Assembly (NCBI GenBank): GCA_016703785.1
Contig: JADJBM010000032.1
Coordinates: 124,001 to 188,000 of the forward strand
Direction of reading: 5' to 3'
DNA: 64,000 bases
Source of the DNA: Betaproteobacteria bacterium
Lineage (GTDB): Bacteria > Pseudomonadota > Gammaproteobacteria > Burkholderiales > Rhodocyclaceae
Within the stretch, counting starts at the first letter, position 1. Every line of letters starts with the position of its first letter. Shown piece after piece: positions 54,758 to 63,376 of the stretch. The notes beneath the pieces were generated by a model that searched no databases, was not told the DNA's origin, and worked only from the letters and a program-made list of their open reading frames with translations. The translations under genes and the position numbers were made by a program.

Positions 54758-54765
54758 GGTATAAT
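54738..54765 (+). promoter_or_regulatory. Likely sigma-70 promoter of dacA
   Basis: A consensus -10 TATAAT (54760-54765) lies 29 bases before the dacA ATG. The best -35 candidates (CCTTGG or CTTGGG near 54738) are 16-17 bases upstream, inside the dispersed repeat. The -10 is convincing; the -35 is weak. Confidence 0.6.
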
Positions 54766-54793
54766 TAAGCGCTTTCCTCCCGTTGTGAATCCG

Positions 54794-55918
54794 ATGCGAC
54801 TCCCTGTATTTCTGCTCGTCTTTTTCTGCGCTGCTCTGAGCCACGCGCAAATCCTGCCGCAGGCGCCGACCGTGGCGGCGAAATCCTGGCTGCTGCTCGA
54901 CTATTCGACCGGTCAGGCGCTGGCTTCCTACAATCCCGACGAACGCGTCGAGCCGGCCTCGCTGACCAAGCTGATGACGGCCTACGTGGTGCTGGCCGCC
55001 CTCAAGGAAGGCAAGCTCAAGCCGGACCAGCAGGTGCCGGTGTCGGAGCGGGCCTGGAAGACGCAGGGTTCGCGCATGTTCATCGAGCCCAATCGCCCCG
55101 TGACGGTCGACGAGTTGCTGCGTGGCATGATCGTGCAGTCCGGCAACGACGCCTGCGTTGCGTTGGCCGAAGCCGTGGCGGGCTCCGAGGAGGCCTTTGC
55201 CCAGCTGATGAACCGGGAGGCGCAGCGGCTCGGCCTGAAGGCCACGCGCTTCGCCAACGCCACCGGCCTGTCCGATCCGCAGCACTATTCGACGGCGCGC
55301 GAGCTCGGCGCGCTGGCGGCGGCGCTGATCCGCGACTACCCTGAGCATTACCCGCTCTACGCCCAGCGGGAGTACACCTACAACCGCATTACCCAGGCCA
55401 ACCGAAATCGCCTGCTCTGGCTGGATCCCACCGTCGACGGCATCAAGACCGGGCACACCGAGAGCGCCGGTTATTGCTTGATCGCCTCCGCCAAGCGCGG
55501 GCCGCGCCGGCTGCTGTCGGTGGTGATGGGGACGGCGTCGGACGGCATGCGCACGCAGGAATCGCAGAAGCTGCTCAATTTCGGCTTCCAGTTCTTCGAT
55601 GCGGTCACGCTCTACGCCAAGGAGCAAGCGGTGTCCCAGCTCAGGGTGTGGAAGGGCGCGCAGAACATCGTCAAGGCGGGTTTCCTCGATGATTTCACCC
55701 TCTCACTGCCCAAGGGCACGGCGGAGAAGCTGAAAGCCAACCTGGTCAGCCAGCAGCCGCTCATGGCGCCGGTGCACAAGGGCCAGCGCATCGCCACGCT
55801 GAAGCTGACCCTCGACGACAAGCCCTATGGCGAGTATCCCGTCGTGGCGCTGGAGACCGTGCCGGTAGCCGGCATGATCGGCCGTGCCTGGGACACGATT
55901 CGCCTCTGGTTCGAGTAA
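54794..55918 (+). CDS. dacA: D-alanyl-D-alanine carboxypeptidase (PBP5/6 type)
   Basis: Periplasmic serine carboxypeptidase that trims pentapeptides and is held to the inner membrane by a C-terminal helix, about 374 residues. It has a signal peptide (LPVFLLVFFCAALSHA), Ser56-x-x-Lys59 in ASLTKLMTAYV, SGN in QSGNDACVALAEAV near 116 and KTG in GIKTGHTESAGYCL near 218. The C-terminal domain and amphipathic tail PVAGMIGRAWDTIRLWFE anchor it. ATG 54794 is preferred to GTG 54785. It starts a new transcript with a good -10 box and leads the dacA-dat-ybeD-lipB-lipA group. Confidence 0.96.
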   Translation: MRLPVFLLVFFCAALSHAQILPQAPTVAAKSWLLLDYSTGQALASYNPDERVEPASLTKLMTAYVVLAALKEGKLKPDQQVPVSERAWKTQGSRMFIEPNRPVTVDELLRGMIVQSGNDACVALAEAVAGSEEAFAQLMNREAQRLGLKATRFANATGLSDPQHYSTARELGALAAALIRDYPEHYPLYAQREYTYNRITQANRNRLLWLDPTVDGIKTGHTESAGYCLIASAKRGPRRLLSVVMGTASDGMRTQESQKLLNFGFQFFDAVTLYAKEQAVSQLRVWKGAQNIVKAGFLDDFTLSLPKGTAEKLKANLVSQQPLMAPVHKGQRIATLKLTLDDKPYGEYPVVALETVPVAGMIGRAWDTIRLWFE

Positions 55919-55930
55919 GCTGGACACGAC

Positions 55931-56791
55931 ATGCAGACCGCCTATCTGAATGGCACCTTGCTACCTCTGGCCGAAGCCAGGGTTCCGGCGATGGATCGCG
56001 GCTTCCTTTTCGGCGACGGCGCCTATGAGGTGATTCCGGTGTATTCACGCCGGCCGTTCCGTTTAAGCGAGCACCTGCGCCGTCTTCGGCACACGCTGGC
56101 GGGCATCCGGCTGGAGAATCCGCACGACGATGCGGAGTGGACGCGACTGATCGACGAGATCATCGCGCGCAACGAGGGGGAGGACCAGTCGGTCTACCTG
56201 CAGATCACGCGCGGTGCCGATACCAAGCGCAACCACGCCTTCCCGGCCGTGGTGACGCCGACGGTGTTCATCATGTCGGAGCCGCTCGTCACACCGCCGC
56301 CGGCGCAGCGCGACACCGGCATCGCCGCCGTGTCGGCGCCGGACGTGCGCTGGCTGCGATGCGACCTGAAGACGACCTCGCTGCTGGCCAATTGCCTGCT
56401 GCGCCAGCTGGCGGCCGATGCCGGCTGCGTCGAGACGATCCTCTTCCGCGACGGCTTCCTGACCGAGGGCGCCGCCTCCAACATCTTCGTCGTGAAGAAC
56501 GGCGCGCTGCTGGCGCCGCCGAAGAACCACCTCATGCTGCCCGGCATCACCTACGACGTCGTGCTGGAACTGGCTGCCAGTCATGGCTTGAAATGCGAGG
56601 TGCGCGACGTGCTCGAGGAAGAGGTGCGTGCAGCCGACGAACTCTGGATGACCTCCTCGACCAAGGAGGTGCTGCCGATCACGGTGCTGGATGGCCAGGC
56701 CATCGGTGCGGGCAAGCCCGGACCGGTTTTCCGCGACATGTACGCCTGGTACCAGAACTTCAAGCAGAAGGTGATGCGCGGTGGCGGCTGA
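55931..56791 (+). CDS. dat: D-amino acid aminotransferase
   Basis: PLP enzyme of fold type IV, 286 residues, that interconverts D-alanine and D-glutamate with their keto acids. The PLP lysine is Lys147 in RCDLKTTSLLANCLLRQ. DRGFLFGDGAYEVIPVYSRRPF near residue 22 and GFLTEGAASNIFVVKNGALLAPP near 175 are typical. It follows dacA by 12 bases, a link between wall trimming and D-amino acids that is conserved in betaproteobacteria. A branched-chain or 4-amino-4-deoxychorismate function is possible in this fold, but context favours D-amino acids. Confidence 0.9.
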   Translation: MQTAYLNGTLLPLAEARVPAMDRGFLFGDGAYEVIPVYSRRPFRLSEHLRRLRHTLAGIRLENPHDDAEWTRLIDEIIARNEGEDQSVYLQITRGADTKRNHAFPAVVTPTVFIMSEPLVTPPPAQRDTGIAAVSAPDVRWLRCDLKTTSLLANCLLRQLAADAGCVETILFRDGFLTEGAASNIFVVKNGALLAPPKNHLMLPGITYDVVLELAASHGLKCEVRDVLEEEVRAADELWMTSSTKEVLPITVLDGQAIGAGKPGPVFRDMYAWYQNFKQKVMRGGG

Positions 56792-57047
56792 GCCGTCGCT
56801 GCTGGAATTCCCCTGCGATTTCCCGATCAAGATCATGGGAAAGCGCGAAGACGGCTTTGCCCAGGCGGTGCTCGAGTCGGTGCTGCGGCATGCGCCCGAT
56901 TTCGATGCTGCGGCCATCGAGATGCGGCCGAGCGCGAAAGGCAACTACCTCAGCCTCACCTGCACCATCCGCGCCGTTTCGCGCGAGCAACTCGATGCGC
57001 TCTACCGCGAGCTCTCCGCCCACCCGCTGGTCAAGATCGTGCTGTGA
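56781..57047 (+). CDS. YbeD family protein (DUF493)
   Basis: An 88-residue protein with an ACT-like alpha/beta fold. LLEFPCDFPIKIMGKREDGFAQAVLESVLRHAP near the start and YLSLTCTIRAVSREQLDALYRELSAHPLVKIVL at the end are characteristic. YbeD is almost always next to lipB and is suspected to act in lipoate metabolism or protein turnover; the function is not established. It overlaps dat by 11 bases and lipB by four. Confidence 0.93.
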   Translation: MAAEPSLLEFPCDFPIKIMGKREDGFAQAVLESVLRHAPDFDAAAIEMRPSAKGNYLSLTCTIRAVSREQLDALYRELSAHPLVKIVL

Positions 57048-57655
57048 GCCAGATAGTGATTCAGCGACTCGGCCGGACTGACTTTGAGCCGACCTGGCGC
57101 GCCATGCAGCGCTTTACCGCCGGGCGGGACACCGCCACTCCCGATGAACTGTGGCTCACCGAGCATCCGCCGGTGTTCACCCAGGGCCAGGCCGGCCGCC
57201 CCGAGCACCTGCTGCGCGACACCGGCATTCCCGTCGTCAAAATCGATCGCGGCGGCCAGATCACCTATCACGGGCCCGGCCAGGTCGTGGTTTACCTTCT
57301 GCTCGACCTGACGCGGCGCGGCCTCAAGGTACGCGAACTGGTCACGCGCATCGAACAGGCGGTGATCGATCTGCTCGCCGGGCATGGCCTGTTCGGCGAG
57401 CGGCTGCCCGGCGCGCCGGGTGTCTATGTCGGCGGCGCCAAGGTTGCCGCGCTCGGCCTGCGCGTCAAGGGCGGCTGCTGCTACCATGGCGTGGCGCTCA
57501 ACGTGGACATGGAACTCGAACCGTATTCGGCGATCAATCCCTGCGGCTACCCCGGAATGAAAGTGACGCAGCTGCGCGATCTGGGGGTGGAGACCGACTG
57601 GGCACGCGTCGGCGAGGCACTGCTGGAACAATTGGAAAGGCAACTCGAGCAATGA
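57044..57655 (+). CDS. lipB: Octanoyltransferase LipB
   Basis: Transfers octanoate from acyl carrier protein to lipoyl domains, 203 residues. DRGGQITYHGPGQVVVYLLLDL near residue 66 and GVYVGGAKVAALGLRVKGGCCYHGVALNVDMEL near 125-157 carry the catalytic Lys and Cys. The start is GTG 57044, overlapping ybeD. The stop overlaps lipA (ATGA at 57652-57655), so the two lipoate enzymes are coupled. Confidence 0.96.
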   Translation: MSQIVIQRLGRTDFEPTWRAMQRFTAGRDTATPDELWLTEHPPVFTQGQAGRPEHLLRDTGIPVVKIDRGGQITYHGPGQVVVYLLLDLTRRGLKVRELVTRIEQAVIDLLAGHGLFGERLPGAPGVYVGGAKVAALGLRVKGGCCYHGVALNVDMELEPYSAINPCGYPGMKVTQLRDLGVETDWARVGEALLEQLERQLEQ

Positions 57656-58599
57656 GTCTGGACAAACCGCACAAGCAGAAAGGCGAAGCAAAGACCGCGC
57701 GCATCCCCATCAAGGTGGTGCCGGCTGCCGTGCCGCTGAAAAAACCCGCGTGGATCCGCGTCAAGGCCGGCAACAGCCACGCGCGCTTCGGCGAGGTGAA
57801 GCGCATCCTGCGCGATGCCGCCCTGCACACGGTGTGCGAGGAAGCCTCCTGTCCGAACATCGGCGAGTGCTTCGGCAAGGGCACCGCCACCTTCATGATC
57901 CTCGGCGATTTGTGCACGCGGCGCTGCCCCTTCTGCGACGTCGGTCATGGCAAGCCGCTGCCGCCCGATGCGCAGGAGCCGGCGCACCTGGCGCAGACGG
58001 TGGCAGCCATGAAACTCAACTACGTCGTCATCACCAGCGTCGACCGCGATGACCTGCGCGACGGCGGCGCGCAGCATTTCGCCGACTGCATCCGCGCCGT
58101 GCGCGAAGCGTCGCCTTCGACGCGCATCGAGATCCTCGTGCCGGATTTCCGCGGCCGCCTCGAGATCGCTGTCGACCTCCTCACCGCCACGCCGCCGGAC
58201 GTCTTCAACCACAACCTGGAAACCGTGCCGCGGCTGTACAAGCAGGCGCGGCCCGGCGCCGACTATGCGCATTCGCTTGCGCTACTGAAGGCCTTCAAGG
58301 CGCGCAACCCGGATATTCCGACCAAATCCGGCCTGATGGTCGGTATCGGCGAGACCGACGAAGAAATTCTCGGCGTCATGCGCGACCTGCGCTCACACGA
58401 GGTGAACATGCTGACCATCGGCCAGTACCTGGCGCCCTCCGGCCACCATCTGCCGGTGCTGCGCTATGCACATCCCGATGTATTCACGATGTTCGAACAC
58501 GAGGCGCAGGCCATGGGCTTCTCGCATGCCGCTTGCGGGCCGATGGTGCGCTCGAGCTATCATGCCGACCAGCAGGCCCACCTGGCCGGCGTGTCCTGA
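57652..58599 (+). CDS. lipA: Lipoyl synthase LipA
   Basis: Radical-SAM enzyme that inserts two sulfurs into octanoyl groups, 315 residues. The auxiliary cluster ligands are in CEEASCPNIGECF near residue 62 and the radical-SAM CX3CX2C is C88, C92, C95 in CTRRCPFCDVGHGKP. A C-terminal RSSYHAD closes the auxiliary cluster. ATG 57652 gives the usual N-terminal extension of betaproteobacterial LipA. All cluster ligands are intact. It ends the lipoate group, and a thioredoxin-like gene follows 14 bases later. Confidence 0.98.
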   Translation: MSLDKPHKQKGEAKTARIPIKVVPAAVPLKKPAWIRVKAGNSHARFGEVKRILRDAALHTVCEEASCPNIGECFGKGTATFMILGDLCTRRCPFCDVGHGKPLPPDAQEPAHLAQTVAAMKLNYVVITSVDRDDLRDGGAQHFADCIRAVREASPSTRIEILVPDFRGRLEIAVDLLTATPPDVFNHNLETVPRLYKQARPGADYAHSLALLKAFKARNPDIPTKSGLMVGIGETDEEILGVMRDLRSHEVNMLTIGQYLAPSGHHLPVLRYAHPDVFTMFEHEAQAMGFSHAACGPMVRSSYHADQQAHLAGVS

Positions 58600-58613
58600 T
58601 GAACGGAGCTGTC

Positions 58614-59092
58614 ATGCTGAAGAAGATCCTCCTCGTAGCTTTCCTGTGCCTTTCCGCCGCCGTACAGGCGCAGGTCAAGGTCGGCGAGGCAGTGCCGTCA
58701 TTCGACACCCAATTGCTGGATGGCAAGACGCTGACTGCGCAGGCGCTGAAGGGCAAGGCCGTGCTGGTGGTGTACTGGGCAACCTGGTGTCCGCCCTGCC
58801 AGCGGGAACTGCCGGAACTGCAGGCCCTGTACGAGAAGCATCGCGACAAGGGCTTCGAGATCCTCGCCCTGTCCATCGACGCCGACAAGTTCACCGTCGA
58901 GGAATTCTGGAAGGACCACGACTACCGCTTCCCCGTCGCCATGATCGCGCCGGCGCACACCCAGGCCCTGGGCAAGGTCAAGGCCACGCCGACGCTGACC
59001 TCATCGACCGGCAGGGTAAGTTGAATCTGGTGCGCCTCGGCCCGATGGGGCAGGACAAGCTGGAGGCGCGGCTGCCGCTGCTGCGGAACTGA
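58614..59092 (+). pseudogene. TlpA-like periplasmic thioredoxin, frameshift near the 3' end
   Basis: Exported thiol-disulfide protein with a signal peptide (MLKKILLVAFLCLSAAVQA), the redox motif WCPPC with Cys59 and Cys62, and the FEILALSIDADKF segment near residue 82. After KVKATPTL near 130 the frame is lost and stops at 59024. A one-base insertion near 59005 would continue in family-like sequence DLIDRQGKLNLVRLGPMGQDKLEARLP to a stop at 59092. The last strand and helix of the fold would be missing as read. GGAG before ATG 58614 supports the start. It may be an assembly indel rather than true decay. Confidence 0.8.
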
Positions 59093-59093
59093 T

Positions 59094-59915
59094 TTACTTC
59101 ATGTTTTGGGTTATTCCTTGTGCTGTGTCACTTATTTTCTTTAACAGATTGCTGAGGGTCGACATCATTTTCGACAATCGATCCATCGCCATCTGCAATC
59201 TCAAGCTTTCCATTTCACCCATTTCGGACATCTCGTCCACCTCCTTCTTCAGCAGTTCGGTCAATGCACCGACGTCTGCCTGGATGGGAGAGACCGGGAG
59301 CTGATAGCCGGGATTCGCGCCGCGTAGCCTGGCGGCGTGCGCCAGCTCCTTCGCTGCGGCGCCGCAGTCGGCAATAAGGCAAGGCGCGACGCCCTTTGCC
59401 GTAGATTCGTCGGTCGCCGCGATGAGCACATCGCGCTGACGACGCAGCCGTGCCTTGGCGGCATTGGCCTCCTGCATTTCTTTCATGATCTGCTTGAGGT
59501 CCTCGTTTGCCGACTTCGCCGCTTCCCTCATGACCCAAAAGGCTATCGCCTCGATGTCGCCGCCGCTCATACTGCCCAGGTTCGCGAAAACCCCGCCACC
59601 GCTCTTGCGCACATACGCAGGCATGTCGTCGGCATCGGGAATTTCTCCGAATCGGGCGAGACCGGCGCCTCGCATACGTACCCACGCAGCGATTTGAGGG
59701 GGGAAGCTGTCGAGATCAGGTAATGCAGGCAAGTCTTTCAGCAGGTCATCGTACGCAGCGGGCAGGGCGGGTGCCGGTACGTGGGCCGCGGGAGAAATCT
59801 GCAGCGTAGCGGGTGCGACGGGTGGCGGCCCCGGCGGCGGAGCCATGATGCCCTGCGCAGCGCACGGCGTGACGCTCAAGGCAAGAACAGCAAGCATGAT
59901 GACTCGAAGCATCAC
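59094..59915 (-). CDS. Exported protein of unknown function
   Basis: A 273-residue exported protein I cannot place. It has a signal peptide (MMLRVIMLAVLALSVTPCAA), a Pro/Ala-rich stretch to about residue 55, then a mostly helical body with AAWVRMRGAGLARFGEIPDADDMPAYVRKSGG near 80-110. The C-terminal half is a Met- and Glu-rich coiled coil (EMSEMGEMESLRLQMAMDRLSKMMSTLSNLLKK near 230-262). Two cysteines (CLIADC near 178) may pair. It is convergent with the tlpA-like gene, two bases away, and probably forms its own unit upstream of nothing recognisable. Base use resembles its neighbours. Confidence 0.6.
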   Translation of the reverse strand: MMLRVIMLAVLALSVTPCAAQGIMAPPPGPPPVAPATLQISPAAHVPAPALPAAYDDLLKDLPALPDLDSFPPQIAAWVRMRGAGLARFGEIPDADDMPAYVRKSGGGVFANLGSMSGGDIEAIAFWVMREAAKSANEDLKQIMKEMQEANAAKARLRRQRDVLIAATDESTAKGVAPCLIADCGAAAKELAHAARLRGANPGYQLPVSPIQADVGALTELLKKEVDEMSEMGEMESLRLQMAMDRLSKMMSTLSNLLKKISDTAQGITQNMK

Positions 59916-59976
59916 AACGCCCTCCCTGCGAACAAGGCGCGCAGCCAGTCAGCCAGCGCAGCGCCTGCTTGATCCA

Positions 59977-60513
59977 CTACCCCCTGCGATTCTGGGCCAG
60001 GGCCGAATCGACAGCGCGCTTGTAGTAAATATAGTCCATCTCCGGTGCCGGCGCCCCCAGGCGGGTGGCGGCGGCAGAGACCTGGCCGCGGTGGTGCACC
60101 ATGTGGCCCATCATGTGGGTGAGCACGTCGCGCACCCAGTTGCGCCGCTCCTTGCCGTCCGTGCCGCGGTAGGCGATCTCCGCTTCGAAGAAGGCGTCGG
60201 GCTTGCTCTCCAGCCAGTGCTGCAGTTCGCGCATTTCCTGGCGCAGGGCGTTCTTCAGTTCGCGCCAGTCGGGATGATGGAGTGCACGGAAATCGACGAT
60301 CGGGCTTTCGCCCTGCAGGCGCAGCCGCCATAACTCCTCGACCACCAGGATGTGGTCGACGGTGTGGTGGATGGTGGAAAAGAACAGCCCCTGCGGTTCG
60401 GACAACGCCCTGGGGTCGAGCCGGTCGAGGCAGGCGAACAGCGCTTCGTTGGCCCAGTGCTGGTAATCCGCCTGGTAGATGAAATACTGCTTCCAGCTGA
60501 GTGCGCCCATCAT
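59977..60513 (-). CDS. DinB family protein
   Basis: A 178-residue four-helix-bundle protein of the DinB/YfiT metalloenzyme-like superfamily. Three metal-type histidine sites are visible: HHTVDHILVVEELWRLR near residue 49 and HMMGHMVHHRGQVSAAATRLG near 132-150. Members often catalyse thiol-dependent reactions with bacillithiol, mycothiol or glutathione; the name comes from DNA-damage induction in Bacillus. The substrate is unknown. It is divergent from the DUF4197 gene with 47 bases between starts. Confidence 0.87.
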   Translation of the reverse strand: MMGALSWKQYFIYQADYQHWANEALFACLDRLDPRALSEPQGLFFSTIHHTVDHILVVEELWRLRLQGESPIVDFRALHHPDWRELKNALRQEMRELQHWLESKPDAFFEAEIAYRGTDGKERRNWVRDVLTHMMGHMVHHRGQVSAAATRLGAPAPEMDYIYYKRAVDSALAQNRRG

Positions 60514-60560
60514 CCTTCTCCTTCGTGCGAAAATGCCGCCATAACAACCGGAGTTCCGCC

Positions 60561-61250
60561 ATGACTCATTCCTTGCGCATTTTCATCGCTTTGTTTCTGC
60601 TTGTCACCCTGTCTCCCACGCGGGCGGCTGGGCTGGATGCCATCAGCGCGGACGAAAGCAGCGGTGCGCTGCGCCAGGCGCTGAGCCAGGGCGCGTCGGC
60701 GGCGGTGGCCAGCCTCGGCAAGCAGGACGGCTTCCTCGGCAACCCGAAGGTGAAAATCCCCCTGCCGGAAAACCTGCAGAAAGCGGAGAAGCTGATGCGC
60801 AAGCTGGGCATGGGCAAGTACGCCGACGAACTCATCACCACCATGAACCGCGCCGCCGAGGCGGCCGTGCCGGAAGCCAAGGAACTGCTGCTCAACGCCG
60901 TCAAGCAGATGACCCTGCAGGACGCCAAGGCCATCCTCACCGGCGGTGACGATTCGGTGACGCAATACTTCCAGCGAACCACGTCCACGCCGCTGACCGA
61001 AAAATTCCTGCCCATCGTCAAGCAGGCGACGGAGCGGGTGGACCTGGCGAAAAAATACAACCGCTACGCCAAGCAGGGCGCCAAGCTCGGCCTCCTCGAC
61101 AAGGAAGACGCCAGCCTCGAGCATTACGTTACGCAGAAGGCCCTCGACGGCCTCTTTCTCATGATCGCCGAAGAGGAGCGGGCGATCCGCAAGAACCCCC
61201 TCGGCCAGGCCAGCAGCCTGCTTCAGAAGGTCTTCGGCGCCCTGAAATAA
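60561..61250 (+). CDS. DUF4197 domain exported protein
   Basis: A 229-residue exported helical protein with the DUF4197 pattern: a signal peptide to TRAAG, then LSQGASAAVASLGKQDGFLGNPKVKIPLPENLQKAEKLMRKLGMGKYADELITTMNRAAEAAVPEAKELLLNAVKQMTLQDAKAILTGGDDSVTQYFQ (about residues 40-140), and the late VTQKALDGLFLMIAEEERAIRKNP near 196. The function is unknown; it is common in betaproteobacteria and marine bacteria. ATG 60561 with GGAG about ten bases upstream gives the signal peptide. A 91-base gap with a hairpin and a dispersed repeat separates it from rep. Confidence 0.87.
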   Translation: MTHSLRIFIALFLLVTLSPTRAAGLDAISADESSGALRQALSQGASAAVASLGKQDGFLGNPKVKIPLPENLQKAEKLMRKLGMGKYADELITTMNRAAEAAVPEAKELLLNAVKQMTLQDAKAILTGGDDSVTQYFQRTTSTPLTEKFLPIVKQATERVDLAKKYNRYAKQGAKLGLLDKEDASLEHYVTQKALDGLFLMIAEEERAIRKNPLGQASSLLQKVFGALK

Positions 61251-61309
61251 CCCCACCGCCACGACTGCCGCCGCTCCGGCTTTCGGCCGGCGCGCCGTCC
61301 CGTGGCGAC

Positions 61310-61340
61310 TAGTGCCAGCCCTTGGTTCTGTGGTACTGAC
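61310..61340 (+). repeat. 31-nt dispersed repeat, copy 3
   Basis: Gap-free relative of the copies at 22538 and 54727. Here the stem bases are GTGCCA and TGGTAC. Compared with GTACCC/GGGTAC in copy 1, one pair has changed on both sides (C-G to A-T), so pairing is kept. It ends one base before the likely TTG start of rep. Confidence 0.75.
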
Positions 61341-61341
61341 T

Positions 61342-63330
61342 TTGAAATTGAATACGCTCAATCCCCCGCAGCGCGAAGCGGTGAAATACCTCGACGGCCC
61401 GCTGCTGGTGCTGGCCGGCGCCGGTTCCGGCAAGACGCGCGTCATCACGCAGAAAATCGCCCATCTCGTCGAACAGCGCGGCTTCAAGCCCGAGCACATC
61501 GCCGCCATCACCTTCACCAACAAGGCGGCGAAGGAAATGCGCGAACGGGTGCGGCAACTGCTGCCCGGGCAACCGCTCGAATCGCTCAACGTCTCCACCT
61601 TCCATGCGCTGGGCGCGCGCATCCTGCGCCAGGAAGCGAAGGCGTTGCAGCTCAAGCCGCGCTTTTCCATCTTCGATGCCGCCGACAGCGGTTCGGTGAT
61701 CGCCGAGCTGGCGAAGGAGGCCGACAAGGCGCGCCTGAAGCGCCTGCAATGGCGCATCTCCGGCTGGAAGAACGCGCTGGTCGAGCCGAACGCGGCGCTG
61801 TCGCTGGCCGAGGACGAACTGGAACTGGCGGCGGCGCGGCTCTATGGCGATTACGAGCAGGCCCTGCGCGCCTATCAGGCGGTGGATTTCGACGACCTCA
61901 TCCGCCTGCCGGTGCGGCTGTTCGAGGGCGAGGCGGACGTCCTGCTGCGCTGGCAGGGGAAACTGCAATACCTGCTGGTCGACGAATACCAGGATACCAA
62001 CCGCAGCCAGTACCGGATGATGCGCCTGCTGGCCGGCGATCGCGCTGCCTTCACCGCCGTGGGCGACGACGACCAGGCCATCTATGCCTGGCGCGGCGCC
62101 GACGTGGAGAACCTGCGTGTCCTGCAGGCTGACTTTCCGCAGCTGAAGGTCATCAAGCTGGAGCAGAACTACCGCTCCATGCAGCGCATCCTGAAGGCCG
62201 CCAACACCCTCATCGGCAACAACGACAAGCTCTACGAGAAACGGCTGTGGTCGGAGCACGGCCACGGCGACGCCGTTCAGGTGAACGTCGCGCGCGACAA
62301 CGAGCAGGAGGCGGAGCAGGTGGTCATGAAGCTGATGGCGCATCGCTTCGAGCACCGCGGCAAGTGGGACGACTACGCCATCCTCTACCGCGGCAACCAC
62401 CAGGCACGCGCCTTCGAGCAGCAATTGCGCAACCAGAAGATCGCCTACGCCATCTCCGGAGGGCAGTCATTCTTCGACAAGGCGGAGATCAAGGACCTCA
62501 CTGCCTGGCTGCGCCTGATCGCCAACAGCGACGACGATCCCGCCTTCATCCGCGCCGTCACCACGCCGCGGCGTGGCGTCGGCAGCACCACGCTGGAAGC
62601 GCTCGGACGGCTCGCCGGTGTGCGCCATGCCCCGCTCTTCGCCGCTGCCTTCGATCCGGCCGCAGAGGGCTACGTCAATCCCAAGCAGCTCGAAGCGGTG
62701 CTGGAATTCGGCCACCTCATCAACAAGTTCGAATGGCGCGCCCAGCGCGAGCCGGCGCAGCAGTTGCTGGAAGATCTGCTACGCGCCATCGGCTATGAGG
62801 CGTGGCTGTTCGACTCCTGCGATCCGCGCGAGGCGGAAACCAAGTGGGCCAACGTGCGCGACTTCGTTGACTGGCTGGCGCGCAAGGGCGAGGAAGAGAA
62901 CAAGACCCTGCTGGAACTGACGCAGACCGTGGCGCTGATCTCGATGCTGGACAAATCGGACGAGGGCGGCGACCAGGTGCAGCTCGCCACCCTGCACGCC
63001 GCCAAGGGCCTGGAGTTCAAGCATGTATTCCTCGTCGGTGTCGAGGAAGGCATCCTGCCGCACCGCGAATCGATCGAGGCCGGCACGCTCGAGGAAGAGC
63101 GCCGCCTGATGTATGTCGGCATCACGCGTGCCGAACGCAGCCTGGCCATCTCGTATTGCGAGCGGCGCAAGCTGGGCAAGGAGTGGCGCGAATGCGAGCC
63201 TTCGCGCTTTATCGCCGAGATGGGCGACGACCTGAAGATGATGGGCGGCAAGGCCGCCGAGCCGGCCGATCGCGCTTCAGGTGCCGCGCGGCTGGCGCAG
63301 ATGAAGGCGCTGCTGGCCGGCACGAAATAA
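61342..63330 (+). CDS. rep: ATP-dependent DNA helicase Rep
   Basis: Superfamily 1A 3'-to-5' helicase, 662 residues, that clears proteins ahead of replication forks. LNPPQREAVKYLDGPLLVLAGAGSGKTRVITQKIAHLV covers the Q motif and Walker A near residue 25. ITFTNKAAKEMRERV is near 55, LVDEYQDTN near 212, VGDDDQAIYAWRGA near 237, LEQNYRS near 272, LATLHAAKGLEFKHVFLVGVEEGILPH near 545 and YVGITRAERSL near 590. The sequence is closer to Rep than to UvrD. No ATG fits; TTG 61342 or TTG 61348 is likely, GTG 61330 is possible. A dispersed repeat occupies its leader. Confidence 0.94.
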   Translation: MKLNTLNPPQREAVKYLDGPLLVLAGAGSGKTRVITQKIAHLVEQRGFKPEHIAAITFTNKAAKEMRERVRQLLPGQPLESLNVSTFHALGARILRQEAKALQLKPRFSIFDAADSGSVIAELAKEADKARLKRLQWRISGWKNALVEPNAALSLAEDELELAAARLYGDYEQALRAYQAVDFDDLIRLPVRLFEGEADVLLRWQGKLQYLLVDEYQDTNRSQYRMMRLLAGDRAAFTAVGDDDQAIYAWRGADVENLRVLQADFPQLKVIKLEQNYRSMQRILKAANTLIGNNDKLYEKRLWSEHGHGDAVQVNVARDNEQEAEQVVMKLMAHRFEHRGKWDDYAILYRGNHQARAFEQQLRNQKIAYAISGGQSFFDKAEIKDLTAWLRLIANSDDDPAFIRAVTTPRRGVGSTTLEALGRLAGVRHAPLFAAAFDPAAEGYVNPKQLEAVLEFGHLINKFEWRAQREPAQQLLEDLLRAIGYEAWLFDSCDPREAETKWANVRDFVDWLARKGEEENKTLLELTQTVALISMLDKSDEGGDQVQLATLHAAKGLEFKHVFLVGVEEGILPHRESIEAGTLEEERRLMYVGITRAERSLAISYCERRKLGKEWRECEPSRFIAEMGDDLKMMGGKAAEPADRASGAARLAQMKALLAGTK

Positions 63331-63353
63331 AACGGGGCGGTCGAGCCGCCCCG
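63324..63353 (-). terminator. Intrinsic terminator between rep and the cytochrome gene
   Basis: GGGGCGG (63334-63340) and CCGCCCC (63346-63352) pair around a short loop. On the minus strand the stem is followed by TTTTATTT, so it fits the end of the cytochrome c gene that stops at 63377. It may also slow transcription coming from rep. Confidence 0.8.
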
Positions 63354-63376
63354 CGCATCCTGCAAAGATCAGTCGC

